Source of the DNA: JAMXLO01 sp963812075
Lineage (GTDB): Bacteria > Pseudomonadota > Alphaproteobacteria > Acetobacterales > Acetobacteraceae
NCBI GenBank assembly: GCA_963812075.1
Contig: CAWETN010000018.1
Coordinates: 124,001 to 188,000 of the forward strand
Direction of reading: 5' to 3'
Length of the DNA stretch: 64,000 bases
Shown piece after piece: positions 36,821-46,441 of the stretch (within the stretch, counting starts at the first letter, position 1; each line of letters begins with the position of its first letter). Made by a program: the position numbers and the translations under genes. The notes below the pieces were generated by a model, which was not told where the DNA came from, did no database searches, and worked only from the letters and a program-made list of their open reading frames with translations.

Positions 36821-38086
36821 GTGCGGCGCGTCGTGTTCTTCTGCTTCTTCTGCGCCGCGGCACTGGTTCTGGCCGCTTCGTCCTATGCCTCTGCAGCCGA
36901 CATGCCGGGGCCGTGGGTGGAGCTGACCAGTGACGGCGGGCTCGACGTCCGCTCGATCACCGCGCCGGGCATGAGCTGCCCGAAGGTCGTCGCGGACGGC
37001 ACTGCGCTGACCAGCCGCACCGGCGCCGCCGGACGATAGCGACTTCCCGGTGCAGGTCTGCATCGCGCACGCGCCGGCCACGGCGACGCACGATCACGGT
37101 GGACGGTCTGCCGGTGCCGGTGCTGCCGAACGAGATCCGACGGATCGTGGTGATCGGCGATACCGGCTGCCGGCTGAAGGGCAGCTTCACGCAGGACTGC
37201 AACGATCCGGTGAAGTGGCCGTTCGCCGTCGTCGCGCGCCTGGCCGCGGCGCGCCGCCCGGACCTGGTGATCCATGTCGGCGACTACCACTACCGCGAGA
37301 CGCCGTGCCCCGACACGCAGCCCGGCTGCGCCGGCAGTCCGTACGGCGACAACTGGGCGGTCTGGCAGAAGGACTTCTTCGATCCGGCCGCGCCGCTGCT
37401 GGCGGCGGCGCCCTGGGTGTTGGTGCGCGGCAACCACGAGCTGTGCAGCCGCGGCGGCCATGGCTGGTTCCGCCTGCTCGATCCGCATCCCGATGCGATC
37501 GGCGTGCACCGACACGACCGCCCCGTACGCATTGCGTATCGGCGGGTTGAACCTGCTGCTGTTCGACGGTGCCGACGCCGATGACGACAAGGCGGACCCG
37601 GCGAAGGTGGCGCTCTATCGCGACCAACTCGGGACGCTGCTGGCGAAGGCACTGCCGCATGCCTGGCTGCTGACGCACCGGCCGGTCTGGGCGCTGGCGC
37701 AGGGGCCCGATGTCAAGCCGGGCAGCACGCTCAACGCCACCGAACAGGCGGCGATCCGCGATCTGGTGCCGGCGGGGCTCGACATGGTGCTGTCGGGTCA
37801 TGTGCATGATTTCACCAGCTACGATTTCGGTCCCTCGCGTCCGGCGCAGCTCGTTGTCGGCGAGGGCGGCGACGCCAACGACGCGATCTCCCAGCCGGTC
37901 AATCCGGGCATCGATATCGACGGCGTGAAGCTGCGCCACGGACTGGCCATTCCGGACTACGGCTACGTGGTGCTGCATCGCACGAGGCAGGGCTGGACCG
38001 GCACGGTCTATGCGCTGACCGACCAGGTGCTGGCGCGCTGCCGGCTGCATGGGCGCGAGATCGCCTGCCGTCGCGCCGTGCGGTGA
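36821..38086 (+). CDS. Secreted calcineurin-like metallophosphoesterase (three frameshifts)
   Basis: A GTG at 36821 gives a signal peptide (RRVVFFCFFCAAALVLAA, cleavage near ASAAD). Then, across frames, the metallophosphoesterase motifs appear in order: VVIGDTGCRLK (GD), LVIHVGDYHYR (GDxxY), WVLVRGNHELC (GNHE), AWLLTHRPVW (H) and MVLSGHVHDF (GHxH). Frame changes lie near 37030, 37090 and 37510; the protein is otherwise complete at about 420 residues. A periplasmic phosphatase or phosphodiesterase is likely; the substrate is unknown. The stop overlaps the rsmB start by one base. Confidence 0.8.
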
Positions 38087-39320
38087 TGGCCGATCCGACG
38101 CGGGCGTCCGCCTTCGACCTGCTGACCGCGGTCCTGGACCGGCATCGGCCGCTCGAGGAGGCGCTGGATGCGCTGCCGCCGCTCGCGCCGCGCGATCGTG
38201 CCGCGGCGCATCGGCTTGCCGCGGCGGTGCTGCGCCGGCTGGGCACGCTGGACGCGGTGCTCGAGCCGTATCTCCGCAAGGCGCCGCCGGAACCGGTGCG
38301 CCACGTGCTGCGGCTCGGTGCGGCAGGGCTGCTGCTGCTGGAGACGCCGACCCACGCCGCGGTCGCCACTTCGGTCGCTCTGGCGCGAGCGCGCGGGCTG
38401 GCGCCGTTGGCGGCCTGGTGAACGCCGTGCTGCGTCGCGTCGCAGAGGCCGGTCCCGCCGCGCTCGCCGAGCTCGACGGTCCGCGGCTGGATACGCCGGC
38501 CTGGCTCTGGACGTCGTGGGGCGAGCAGGCACGGAGCATCGCCATCGCCCACCAGCAGGAGGCGCCGCTCGACCTCACGCTCCGGCCTGGAAGTCTGCCC
38601 CCGGCGGGCATGATCCTGCCAACCGGATCGGTGCGGTTCCCCGCTGGCACGCACGTGACGGAGATCGCCGGATTTCGAGCGGGCGACTTCTGGGTGCAGG
38701 ACGCCGCCGCGGCGCTGCCGGCCAGGCTGCTCGCTGTGCGCGCCAGCGAACGCGTCGCCGATCTCTGCGCCGCACCAGGCGGCAAGACCGCGCAGCTTGC
38801 CGCGGCGGGTGCGTCGGTGATCGCGGTGGAGCGCGACGCCGCGCGGCTGGCGCGGCTGCGGGACAACCTGCGGCATTGGCGCCTGCAGGCGGAATGCGTG
38901 CAGGCCGACGCCGCCACGTGGTCGCCCGCCGAGCCGTTCGACGCGGTGCTGCTCGATGCGCCGTGCAGTGCCACCGGAACGATCCGCCGCCATCCGGACG
39001 TGCCGCACATCAAGCGGCCGCGCGACGTGCGTGCCCTGACCGAAACGCAGGACCGGCTGCTGCTGGCGGCCGCCGGCATGCTGCGGCCCGGTGGCCGGCT
39101 GGTCTACTCGGTCTGCTCGCTGCAGCCCGACGAGGGCGAGGCACGCGTGCAGGCGGCTATCGCACGCGGTGGTCTGCGGCATGATCCGTTCGCGCCCGAG
39201 GAACTCGCGGCCCTGCCGGAGGCCCGGACCGCCGACGGGTTCCTGCGCACGCTGCCCGGCCTGTGGGCGGACCGGGGCGGCATGGACGGTTTCTTCGCCG
39301 CGCGACTGATCAAGACCTGA
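38086..39320 (+). CDS. rsmB: 16S rRNA (cytosine-967) methyltransferase RsmB (one frameshift)
   Basis: An N-terminal NusB-like RNA-binding domain (AFDLLTAVLDRHRPLEEAL, GAAGLLLLETPTHAAV) is followed, after a frame change near 38412 (APLA then GLVNAVLRRV), by the SAM-dependent methyltransferase: DLCAAPGGKTAQLAAAGA (SAM loop), LLDAPCSATGTIRRHPDV (catalytic PC motif) and YSVCSLQPDEGE (second Cys). It makes m5C967 in 16S rRNA. ATG 38086. The indel at a GC-rich spot in a housekeeping gene is probably a sequence error. rpe follows. Confidence 0.88.
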
Positions 39321-39367
39321 CCATCCCCGCTTGTGTTCCGCCAACGCGCCTGTCTACATCCGTCGCC

Positions 39368-40042
39368 ATGCCGGCACAGCGAGCCTCCCGAAGTCACCGT
39401 CGCGCCAAGCCTGCTCGCGGCCGATTTCGCCCGGCTGCGCGAGGAGGTGGCGGCGGTCGAGGCGGCCGGCGCGGATTGGCTGCATCTCGACGTCATGGAC
39501 GGACATTTCGTGCCGAATATCAGCTTCGGCCCACCGGTGCTGCAGAGCCTGCGCCGGCACAGCCGGTTGCCGTTCGACGTGCACCTGATGATCGCGCCGG
39601 TCGATCCGTTCGTCGCCGCCTTCGCCGAGGCCGGCGCCGACCACCTCCTCGTGCATCCGGAGGCCGGGCCGCATCTGCATCGCACGCTGCAGCTGATCCG
39701 CTCGCACGGCAAGCGGGCGGGGGTCGTGCTGAATCCGGCGACGCCGCCCGAAGGCATTGCGTGGGTGCTCGATCTCGTCGACATCATCCTGGTGATGACG
39801 GTCAATCCCGGATTCGGCGGCCAGGCTTTCCTGCCGTCGCAGTTGCCGAAGATCGCGGCGCTGCGCCGGATGATCGACGCGTCCGGCCGCCCGATCGCGC
39901 TCTCGGTGGACGGCGGCATCACGCCGGAGACCGCGCCGCACGTGCTGCGGCCGGCGCCGACACGCTGGTCGCCGGCACCGCGGTGTTCGGCGCCCCGGAC
40001 TATGCCGCGGCGATCGCCGCGCTGCGCGGCGGGGCGCCGTGA
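39368..40042 (+). CDS. rpe: Ribulose-phosphate 3-epimerase (frameshifts at both ends)
   Basis: A TIM-barrel epimerase of the pentose phosphate and Calvin cycles. Conserved: VAPSLLAADFARL, DWLHLDVMDGHFVPNISFGP (metal His and catalytic Asp), FDVHLMI, ILVMTVNPGFGGQAFLP and LSVDGGI with catalytic Asp. A shift near 39950 brings the end AGADTLVAGTAVFGAPDYAA into another frame. The N-terminus is also unclear: the ATG at 39368 is out of frame with APSLLAADF, so a further indel near 39390 is likely. The stop forms GTGA with the next gene. Confidence 0.88.
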   Translation: MPAQRASRSHRRAKPARGRFRPAARGGGGGRGGRRGLAASRRHGRTFRAEYQLRPTGAAEPAPAQPVAVRRAPDDRAGRSVRRRLRRGRRRPPPRASGGRAASASHAAADPLARQAGGGRAESGDAARRHCVGARSRRHHPGDDGQSRIRRPGFPAVAVAEDRGAAPDDRRVRPPDRALGGRRHHAGDRAARAAAGADTLVAGTAVFGAPDYAAAIAALRGGAP

Positions 40043-41643
40043 TCGCCGGCCACCGATCCACGACGCTGGCTGCGCGACGCCCGACGGGCGATCGCGCGGC
40101 TGCCCAGCCTGCGCATGGGCCGCGTGCCGGACGCGCCGGCGCTGCCGGTGCGCGATCCGTGGCCGGGCGATCCGGGTCGCGGCGCGCGGCTGCTGCGCGG
40201 CGAGCTGGAAATCGGCGGCGGCGTCCGCGCGTTGCGACCCGGCGCTGGGGCGAGGCGTCCGGTTCGCCGGCGCTGGACGCGTCGGCGCACAGCTTCACCT
40301 GGCTGCGCGATCTGCGGGCGCTCGGCACCGATGCCGCCCGGCTGCGCGCCCGCGCGCTGGTGGCCGAGTGGATCGCCGCCCCGCCGGGCGATCCGATCGC
40401 GCATCGCCCCGACGTCGTCGGCGCGCGCATCACCGCCTGGCTCGGGCATTACGATTTCTTCGCCGCGACCGCCGACGATGCATTCCGCCAGCGGCTCATG
40501 GGCCGCCTGGTGATCCGACGCGCGCAGCCTGTCCGCGGCGCTGCCGGCCGAGGAACTCGATGCCGCGCGCTGACCGCGCTGAAGGGACTGATCGCCGCGG
40601 CCGTCGCATTGCCGGAGCACGCCGGCTTCCTGACGCGCGCGCTGCGCTTCCTGCCGCAGGAGATCGCCCGCCAGGTGCTGCCGGATGGCTGCCACGCCGA
40701 ACGCAGTCCGGCCGCGCAGCTCGCCGCATTGCAGGACCTGACCGAGATCCGCGCGCTGCTGCAGGCGTCGCAGACCCAGCCGCCGCCGGCGCTGACCGGC
40801 GCGATCGAGCGCATGGCGCCGGCGCTGCGGATGATGCGGCACGGCGATGGCGGTCTGGCGCTGTTCAACGGCAGCCAGGAGGAGAGCAGCAGCCTGATCG
40901 ATATCGCGCTGACCCAGGCGGGACGCGGCGGCCGTGGTCCGTCGGCGCTGACCGAGGGCGGTTTCAGCGCATGCAGGCCGGCCGCAGCGTGCTGATCGTC
41001 GACTGCGGCGCGCCGCCGCCGCCCGGTGTGGATCGCTACGCCCATGCCGGCACGCTGTCGATGGAACTGTCGGTCGGCCGCGACCGGATGATCGTGAACT
41101 GCGGCGCATTCCCGGCCGGCAGCCCGGAATGGCACGACGCCACCCGCGCCACCGCCGCGCATTCCACGCTGGTGATCGCCGATGTCAGCTCGTCGGAACT
41201 GAAGCCCGACGGACTCGGCCGCCGCCCGGCGGTGGTGGAGGTGCAGCGCCAGGAGGCCAACGGCGCGCACTGGCTGGAAGCGAGCCACGACGGCTGGAAG
41301 AAGCCGTTCGGCGCGGTGCATCGCCGCCGCCTCTACCTGGCGGAAAGCGGCGAGGACATCCGCGGCGAGGATGTGATCGAGGCGCCCGACGCCGCAGCCG
41401 TTCACGCTGCGCTTCCACCTGCACCCGGACGTCAAGGCCAGCCTGCAGCAGGACGGCGAGGCGGTGCTGCTGCGGCTGCGCTCCGGCGGCGGCTGGCGGC
41501 TGCGGGCCGACGGCGCCCGGATGACCCTGGAGGAGAGCATCTACCTGGGCGGCCACGAACCGCGCCGCAGCGAGCAGGTCGTGCTGACCGGCTTCGCCGA
41601 TGGCCCGCAGCAGGTGAAATGGGCAATCAGCAAGGTCGGATAA
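40039..41643 (+). CDS. Heparinase II/III family protein (about six frameshifts)
   Basis: About 530 residues in pieces: WLRDARRAIARLPSLRMGRV and RGELEIGGGVRALRPG, then HSFTWLRDLRALGTDAARLR, WLGHYDFFAATADDAFRQRL, CHAERSPAAQLAALQDLTE, then GRSVLIVDCGAPPPPGVDRY, AHSTLVIADVSSSELKPDG and FTLRFHLHPDVKASLQQDGE. This is the heparinase-II/III-like protein that commonly lies beside rsmB and purH in alphaproteobacteria. Breaks fall near 40060, 40245, 40510, 40562, 40966 and 41400. The role is probably cell-envelope polysaccharide turnover (inference). Confidence 0.75.
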
Positions 41644-41710
41644 CGACCGCAGGTCGTCATCCGATGGTCGGCGAGGGCCGACCGTCCACGTCTTCGCCGC
41701 ATCGGCCGGC

Positions 41711-42814
41711 TTGAAGGTCATCGAGGTTACCAACGTCGACTTCTCGCTGCGGCAGTTCCTGCTGCCGCTGATGCGGGCGATCCGCGCGCGCGGCCATGAG
41801 GTGATCGGCGTCTGCGCCGAAGGTCCGTTCCTGGACGGACCGCGCGCCGAGGGCTTCCGCGTCGAGGCGCTGCCGTTGGAGCGCAGCGTCTCGCTCGCGG
41901 CGCACTGGCGGGCGTTCCGCGCGCTGGTGCGGCTGTTCCGCGCGGAGCGCCCGGACCTGGTGCACGCGCACATGCCGATCAGCGGCTTCCTGGCGCGGAT
42001 GGCGGCATGGTGGGCCGGCGTGCCGCGGATCGCCTATACCGGCCACGGGTTCTGGTTCAACTTCCCTGGCTCCTGGCCGCGCAGCATCGTCGGCTTCGCG
42101 ATGGAATGGCTGGCGGCGCGGGTCACCGATACCTTCCTCACGGTCAGCGAGGCAGAGGCAAGAGACGCCCGGCGGCTGCACATCCATCGCGGGGCCATCG
42201 CGGTCGGCAATGGCCGTGACCCGGCGCGGTTCCGGCCGGACCCGGCCGTCCGCCGCAGGGTCCGCGCCGCACTCGGTGTCGCGGACGGGCAGGTGGCGGT
42301 GCTCGCCGTGTCGCGGCTGGTCTGGCACAAGGGCTATCCCGAGTTGGCCGCAGCCATGCCGCAGGTTCCGGATGCGGTGCTGCTGGTCGCCGGCGAGCGG
42401 CTGGACTCCGATCGCGGACCTGACATGGAGGCGCTGTTGCGGCAGTCCGGCTTGGGCGACCGGCTCCGGCTGCTGGGCTATCGCACGGATATCGCCGACC
42501 TGATGGCGGCGGCCGATATCTTCGTACTGCCGAGCCGGTTCGAGGGGCTGCCGATGTCGGTGATCGAGGCGATGCTGTGTGGCCTGCCGGTGGTCGCCGC
42601 CGACGTGCGCGGGCCGGCCGAGCAGGTGGTGCCGGAGGTAACGGGCCTGCTGGTGCCGCCCGGCGACACGCCTGCACTGGCCGCGGCTCTGCGGCGGCTG
42701 GCGGCCGACGCGGCGCTGCGCGAGCGCATGGGCGCGGCGGGACGGCAGCGCGCGGTCGAGCGCTACGACGAGGCGAAGGTGCTGGCGCGCACGCTGGACC
42801 TGCTGGGGTTGTAG
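41711..42814 (+). CDS. GT4-family glycosyltransferase
   Basis: A 367-residue GT-B fold enzyme. MKVIEVTNVDFSLRQFLLPL and DLVHAHMPISGFLARMAA form the N-terminal domain; AVGNGRDPARFRP, AVSRLVWHKGYPEL and the donor-site motif FVLPSRFEGLPMSVIEAMLC (E-x7-E) form the C-terminal domain. It probably transfers a sugar from a nucleotide or polyprenyl donor to an envelope glycan. The start is TTG 41711. It sits between the heparinase-like gene and purH, a place where other genomes have no glycosyltransferase (from memory), so it could be an insertion. Confidence 0.85.
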   Translation: MKVIEVTNVDFSLRQFLLPLMRAIRARGHEVIGVCAEGPFLDGPRAEGFRVEALPLERSVSLAAHWRAFRALVRLFRAERPDLVHAHMPISGFLARMAAWWAGVPRIAYTGHGFWFNFPGSWPRSIVGFAMEWLAARVTDTFLTVSEAEARDARRLHIHRGAIAVGNGRDPARFRPDPAVRRRVRAALGVADGQVAVLAVSRLVWHKGYPELAAAMPQVPDAVLLVAGERLDSDRGPDMEALLRQSGLGDRLRLLGYRTDIADLMAAADIFVLPSRFEGLPMSVIEAMLCGLPVVAADVRGPAEQVVPEVTGLLVPPGDTPALAAALRRLAADAALRERMGAAGRQRAVERYDEAKVLARTLDLLGL

Positions 42815-42829
42815 GGCTATCCCGCGCGC

Positions 42830-44404
42830 ATGACCGACATCGTTCCGATCCGCCGTGCGCTGATCTCGGTTTCCGACAAGACGGGCCTGGTGCCGTTCGC
42901 CAAGGTATTGGCCGCGAGTGGTATCGAGATCCTGTCCACCGGCGGCTCGGCCAAGGCGTTGCGCGAGGCGGGCATCGCGGTGAGGGAGGTGTCGGAGCAC
43001 AGCGGCTTTCCGGAAATTCTGGACGGGCGGGTGAAGACGCTGGTGCCGCAGATCCATGGCGGCATCCTGGGCCGGCGCGACAACCCAGAGCACCTGGCGC
43101 AGATGGCGGCGCACGGCATCGCGCCGATCGACCTGGTCGCGGTGAACCTCTATCCGTTCGAGGCGACGGTCGCACAAGGTGCCGCGGACGATGCGTGCAT
43201 CGAGAACATCGACATCGGCGGGCCCGCATTGATCAGGGCCGCGGCGAAGAATCATGAATTCGTCACGGTGCTGACCGAACCGGGACAGTATGCGGTGGCG
43301 CTGGACGAACTGGATCGGCATGGCGGCACGACCTTCACGCTGCGCCGCCGGCTGGCCGGCGAGGCGTATGCGCGCACCGCCGCGTACGATGCGGCGATCG
43401 GCGCCTGGTTCGCCAAGCGGCGGGGCGAAGCCTTTCCGCAGCGCATCGCGATCGCGGGGACGCTGCGCCAGACACTGCGCTACGGCGAGAATCCGCACCA
43501 GGCGGCGGCGTTCTATGCCAGCGGCGCGCGACGCGGCGTGGCGAGCGCGGTGCAGGTGCAGGGCAAGGAGCTGTCCTACAACAACCTGAACGACACCGAC
43601 GCCGCGTTCGAATGCGTGGCCGAGTTCGCTGCGCCGACGGTGGCGATCATCAAGCACGCCAACCCGTGCGGCGTGGCGAGTGCGGCGACGTTGGCCGAGG
43701 CGTGGGACAGGGCGTTCCTGTGCGATCCGGTGTCGCCCTATGGCGGCATCGTCGCGGTGAACCGCACGCTCGATGGCGCGGCGGCGGAGAAGATCGCGGC
43801 GATCCTCACCGAGGTGATCATCGCACCCGACGCCGATGCGGCGGCGAAGCAGGTGCTCGCGCGCAAACGGAACCTGCGGCTGCTGCTCACCGGCGGGATG
43901 CCGGATCCGTCGCTGCCGGAAGCGACCTTCCGCAGCGTGTCGGGCGGGTTCCTGGTGCAGTCGCGCGACAATGGCAGGATCGGCCGACAGGACCTGCGCG
44001 TGACGACGCGGCGCGTTCCGACCGAGGCGGAGTACGCCGACCTGCTGTTCGCATTCATGGTGTGCAAGCACGTGAAGTCGAACGCCATCGTCTATGCGAA
44101 GGAGTGTGCCACGGTCGGCATCGGCGCGGGCCAGCCGAGCCGGGTGGACAGCGCACGCATCGGTGCGTGGAAGGCGGACGCGGCGGCCAAGGCCGCGGGC
44201 CTCGGTGAGACGCTGACTCGCGGCAGCGTGGTGGCCTCGGATGCGTTCTTCCCGTTTGCCGATGGGCTGGAGGCGGCGATTGCCGCCGGGGCGACAGCGG
44301 TCATTCAGCCGGGCGGGTCGGTGCGCGATGCCGAGGTGATCGCCGCTGCGGACGCCGCCGGTGTGGCAATGGTGTTCACCGGGATGCGGCATTTCCGGCA
44401 TTGA
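42830..44404 (+). CDS. purH: Bifunctional AICAR transformylase/IMP cyclohydrolase
   Basis: A 524-residue intact gene for the last two steps of IMP synthesis. The N-terminal MGS-like IMP cyclohydrolase domain has RRALISVSDKTGLVPFAK, LSTGGSAKALREAG and GRVKTLVPQIHGGIL; the transformylase domain has the KHANPCGVA motif (catalytic Lys/His), SPYGGIVAVNRTLD and the C-terminal DAFFPFADGLEAAIAAGATA with VMVFTGMRHFRH-like end. Length is normal for the family, with no frameshift. It starts 16 bp after the glycosyltransferase. Confidence 0.96.
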   Translation: MTDIVPIRRALISVSDKTGLVPFAKVLAASGIEILSTGGSAKALREAGIAVREVSEHSGFPEILDGRVKTLVPQIHGGILGRRDNPEHLAQMAAHGIAPIDLVAVNLYPFEATVAQGAADDACIENIDIGGPALIRAAAKNHEFVTVLTEPGQYAVALDELDRHGGTTFTLRRRLAGEAYARTAAYDAAIGAWFAKRRGEAFPQRIAIAGTLRQTLRYGENPHQAAAFYASGARRGVASAVQVQGKELSYNNLNDTDAAFECVAEFAAPTVAIIKHANPCGVASAATLAEAWDRAFLCDPVSPYGGIVAVNRTLDGAAAEKIAAILTEVIIAPDADAAAKQVLARKRNLRLLLTGGMPDPSLPEATFRSVSGGFLVQSRDNGRIGRQDLRVTTRRVPTEAEYADLLFAFMVCKHVKSNAIVYAKECATVGIGAGQPSRVDSARIGAWKADAAAKAAGLGETLTRGSVVASDAFFPFADGLEAAIAAGATAVIQPGGSVRDAEVIAAADAAGVAMVFTGMRHFRH

Positions 44405-44439
44405 GTGCGGCAGGAACGCAGAGTTCGTCGAGGGCGCAA

Positions 44440-44760
44440 AGAAGAAGATAGGGCGCTTCGCGCGTGTCGGGGAATGAAGCGCCGCAGGCCTTCCTTGAGC
44501 GGCACGCTGTTGAAGTTGATGAGCAGGCCGACCTGGCAGCCGCTGAGGCGAAGGTGGGTGAGCGTCTGTGCTTCATGCACTGGCAAGATGCGATCGACCG
44601 ACTCGAGCTCGAGCAGCACCCGTTGATCGACGATGATGTCGGCAAAGTAGCACTGGTCGAGGCGGACGTTCTCGTGGATGTGCGAAGCGATACGGTTCCC
44701 GCCTATCCTGCCGCGCTCGCCGCACCTGAACGGGAAGGTCGAGCGGGCAGAGCGAACGAT
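44440..44760 (-). pseudogene. GxxExxY protein (PD-(D/E)XK-like) remnant
   Basis: On the minus strand, NRIASHIHENVRLDQCYFAD, IIVDQRVLLELESVDRILPV, HEAQTLTHLRL and VGLLINFNSVPLKEGLRRFI follow in one frame. This is the core of the GxxExxY family, with the catalytic D-x(n)-E-x-K strands (LELES has Ser in place of the usual Lys of LEIKS). The N-terminal GxxExxY segment itself is not found, and the upstream part is broken over frames. Probably inactive. Confidence 0.65.
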
Positions 44761-44868
44761 ACTGGAAGAATTCTGGGGACGACCAACCTGAGGGCAGCAG
44801 AGGTCGGCGCATGACCTGGGACCAGTTTCAAGCCCTGACCGATCGCTTTCCCTGGTCTCAACCTCGCA

Positions 44869-46301
44869 TTACCCATCCCTGGGCGACCGGGACGGCACGA
44901 TGGAGGTAACTCCCGGGAGGACCCGGGTGCCGGATCTGTGAGGGCGAAGCCAAATGGCCTGGCTACTCGAGCGGGCCACCACCCGTTCGTGGCTGTGCAC
45001 CAGCCCCTCGCCCTCGCCACGATGCACATGCAGCTCCGCCGGAGCGTCGTGGAACTGCGCCGCCTCGGTGCTGCCGGAGAATGCCGTGGTGGAGGACTGC
45101 CCGGCGGATGCCGCGGTCGCTACGGCGTCGAAGTAGCCGACGCCCACCTCGCGCTGATGGCGCGTGGCGGTGTAGCCGGCCACTTCGGCGGCGAACTCCG
45201 CCTGCTGCAGCTCCGAATAGGCCGCCATGCCACGTCTCGCGATAGCCGCGCGCCAGCTCGAACATCGAGAGGTTCAGGCTGTGGAAGCCGGCCAGCGTAA
45301 CGAACTGGAATTTATAGCCCATCTCCCCGAGGTCGCGCTGGAAGCTGGCGATGCGGCCCGGCGACAGCTTCTTGCGCCAGTTGAAGCTTGGCGAGCAGTT
45401 GTAGGCGAGCATCTTGCCGGGGAACTGCCGGTGGATCGCATCGGCGAAGCGCTCCGCCTCGTCGAGGTCCGGCTCGCTGGTCTCCCACCACAGCAGGTCG
45501 GCATAGGGCGCGAATGCCAGGCTGCGCGCGATCGCATACTCCACGCCGAGGCCCGGCCGGATGCGGAAGAAGCCCTCGGCAGAGCGCTCGCCGGAGATGA
45601 ACGGATGGTCGCGTTCATCGATGTCCGTGGTGAGCAGCTGCGCCGAATGCGCGTCGGTGCGGCATAGCAGGACGGTCGGCACGCCCTCGACGTCGGCCGC
45701 GAGCCGGGCGGCGTTCAGCGTGCGGATGTGCTGCGCAATCGGCACGAGCACTTTGCCCCCGAGATGGCCGCACTTCTTCTCCGACGCCAGCTGGTCCTCG
45801 AAGTGCACGCCGGCGGCACCCGCCTCGATCATCGCCTTCATCAGCTCGAACGCGTTCAGCGCGCCGCCGAACCCGGCCTCGGCGTCGGCGACGATCGGCG
45901 CCATCCAGTATGTGCCACGGTCGCCTTCCAGGCGCGCGATCTGGTCGGCGCGGCGCATCGCGTTGTTGATCCGGCGCACCACGTTCGGCACCGAGTTCGA
46001 CCGGATACAGCGACTGGTCCGGATACATCGCGCCGGCGGTGTTGGCGTCGGCGGCGACCTGCCAGCCGGACAGGTAGATCGCTTGCAGGCCCGCCTTGAC
46101 CTGCTGCACCGCCTGGTTACCGGTCAGCGCGCCCAGCGTCGGCACAAAGGGCTCGGTCTTCAGCAGCTGCCAGAGCCGCGTCGCGCCCATCTCCGCCAGC
46201 GTGTGGCGGATGCGGAAACTGCCGGCGAGGCGCTCGACATCCTGCTGTGTGTAGTCGCGCCGGATACCGTCAAACCGGCACGGATCGGGGATGAGATGCA
46301 T
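44869..46301 (-). CDS. aceA: Isocitrate lyase (two frameshifts)
   Basis: First enzyme of the glyoxylate shunt, splitting isocitrate to succinate and glyoxylate. From ATG 46301 (AGGAG upstream): ATRLWQLLKTEPFVPTLGAL and LQAIYLSGWQVAADAN. Near 46000 the frame changes, then WMAPIVADAEAGFGGALNAF, the catalytic loop KKCGHLGGKVLVP and LLTTDIDERDHPFISGERS, WWETSEPDLDEAERFAD and YNCSPSFNW follow. A second change near 45232 leads to the C-terminus (REVGVGYFDAVATA, FSGSTEAAQFHD). The usual stop after QF is not in frame, so the end is uncertain. Divergent from the regulator gene. Confidence 0.9.
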
Positions 46302-46441
46302 CTTGGTGCTCCTGTGTTCGCAACTGATGCGTGAAGAATTGACATTGCATGTGCGAAGTGCATCTGAATTTTGCCAGAGTGCCCGGGAATGCTGTCGTTG
46401 GATTCACCGGGCAGGGGTGGGGTTTGTAAAGTGTGTAAATC
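46302..46441. promoter_or_regulatory. Divergent promoter region of aceA and the ScfR/RamB-like regulator
   Basis: A 140-bp region with lower GC than the genes around it. It holds TTGACA at 46339-46344 (a possible -35 for the regulator gene), an ATTTTGCCAGAG block and a TTTGTAAAGTGTGTAAA stretch with near-direct repeats just before the regulator start. RamB-type regulators bind AT-rich, TTTGCAAA-like sites, so these are reasonable operator candidates, not proven ones. Confidence 0.45.

Noticed and set aside
44812..44910. Short frame starting MTWDQFQALTDRFPW
   Set aside because: Only 32 residues, no recognised family, and it runs into the 3' end of aceA; may be a gene fragment but cannot be supported.
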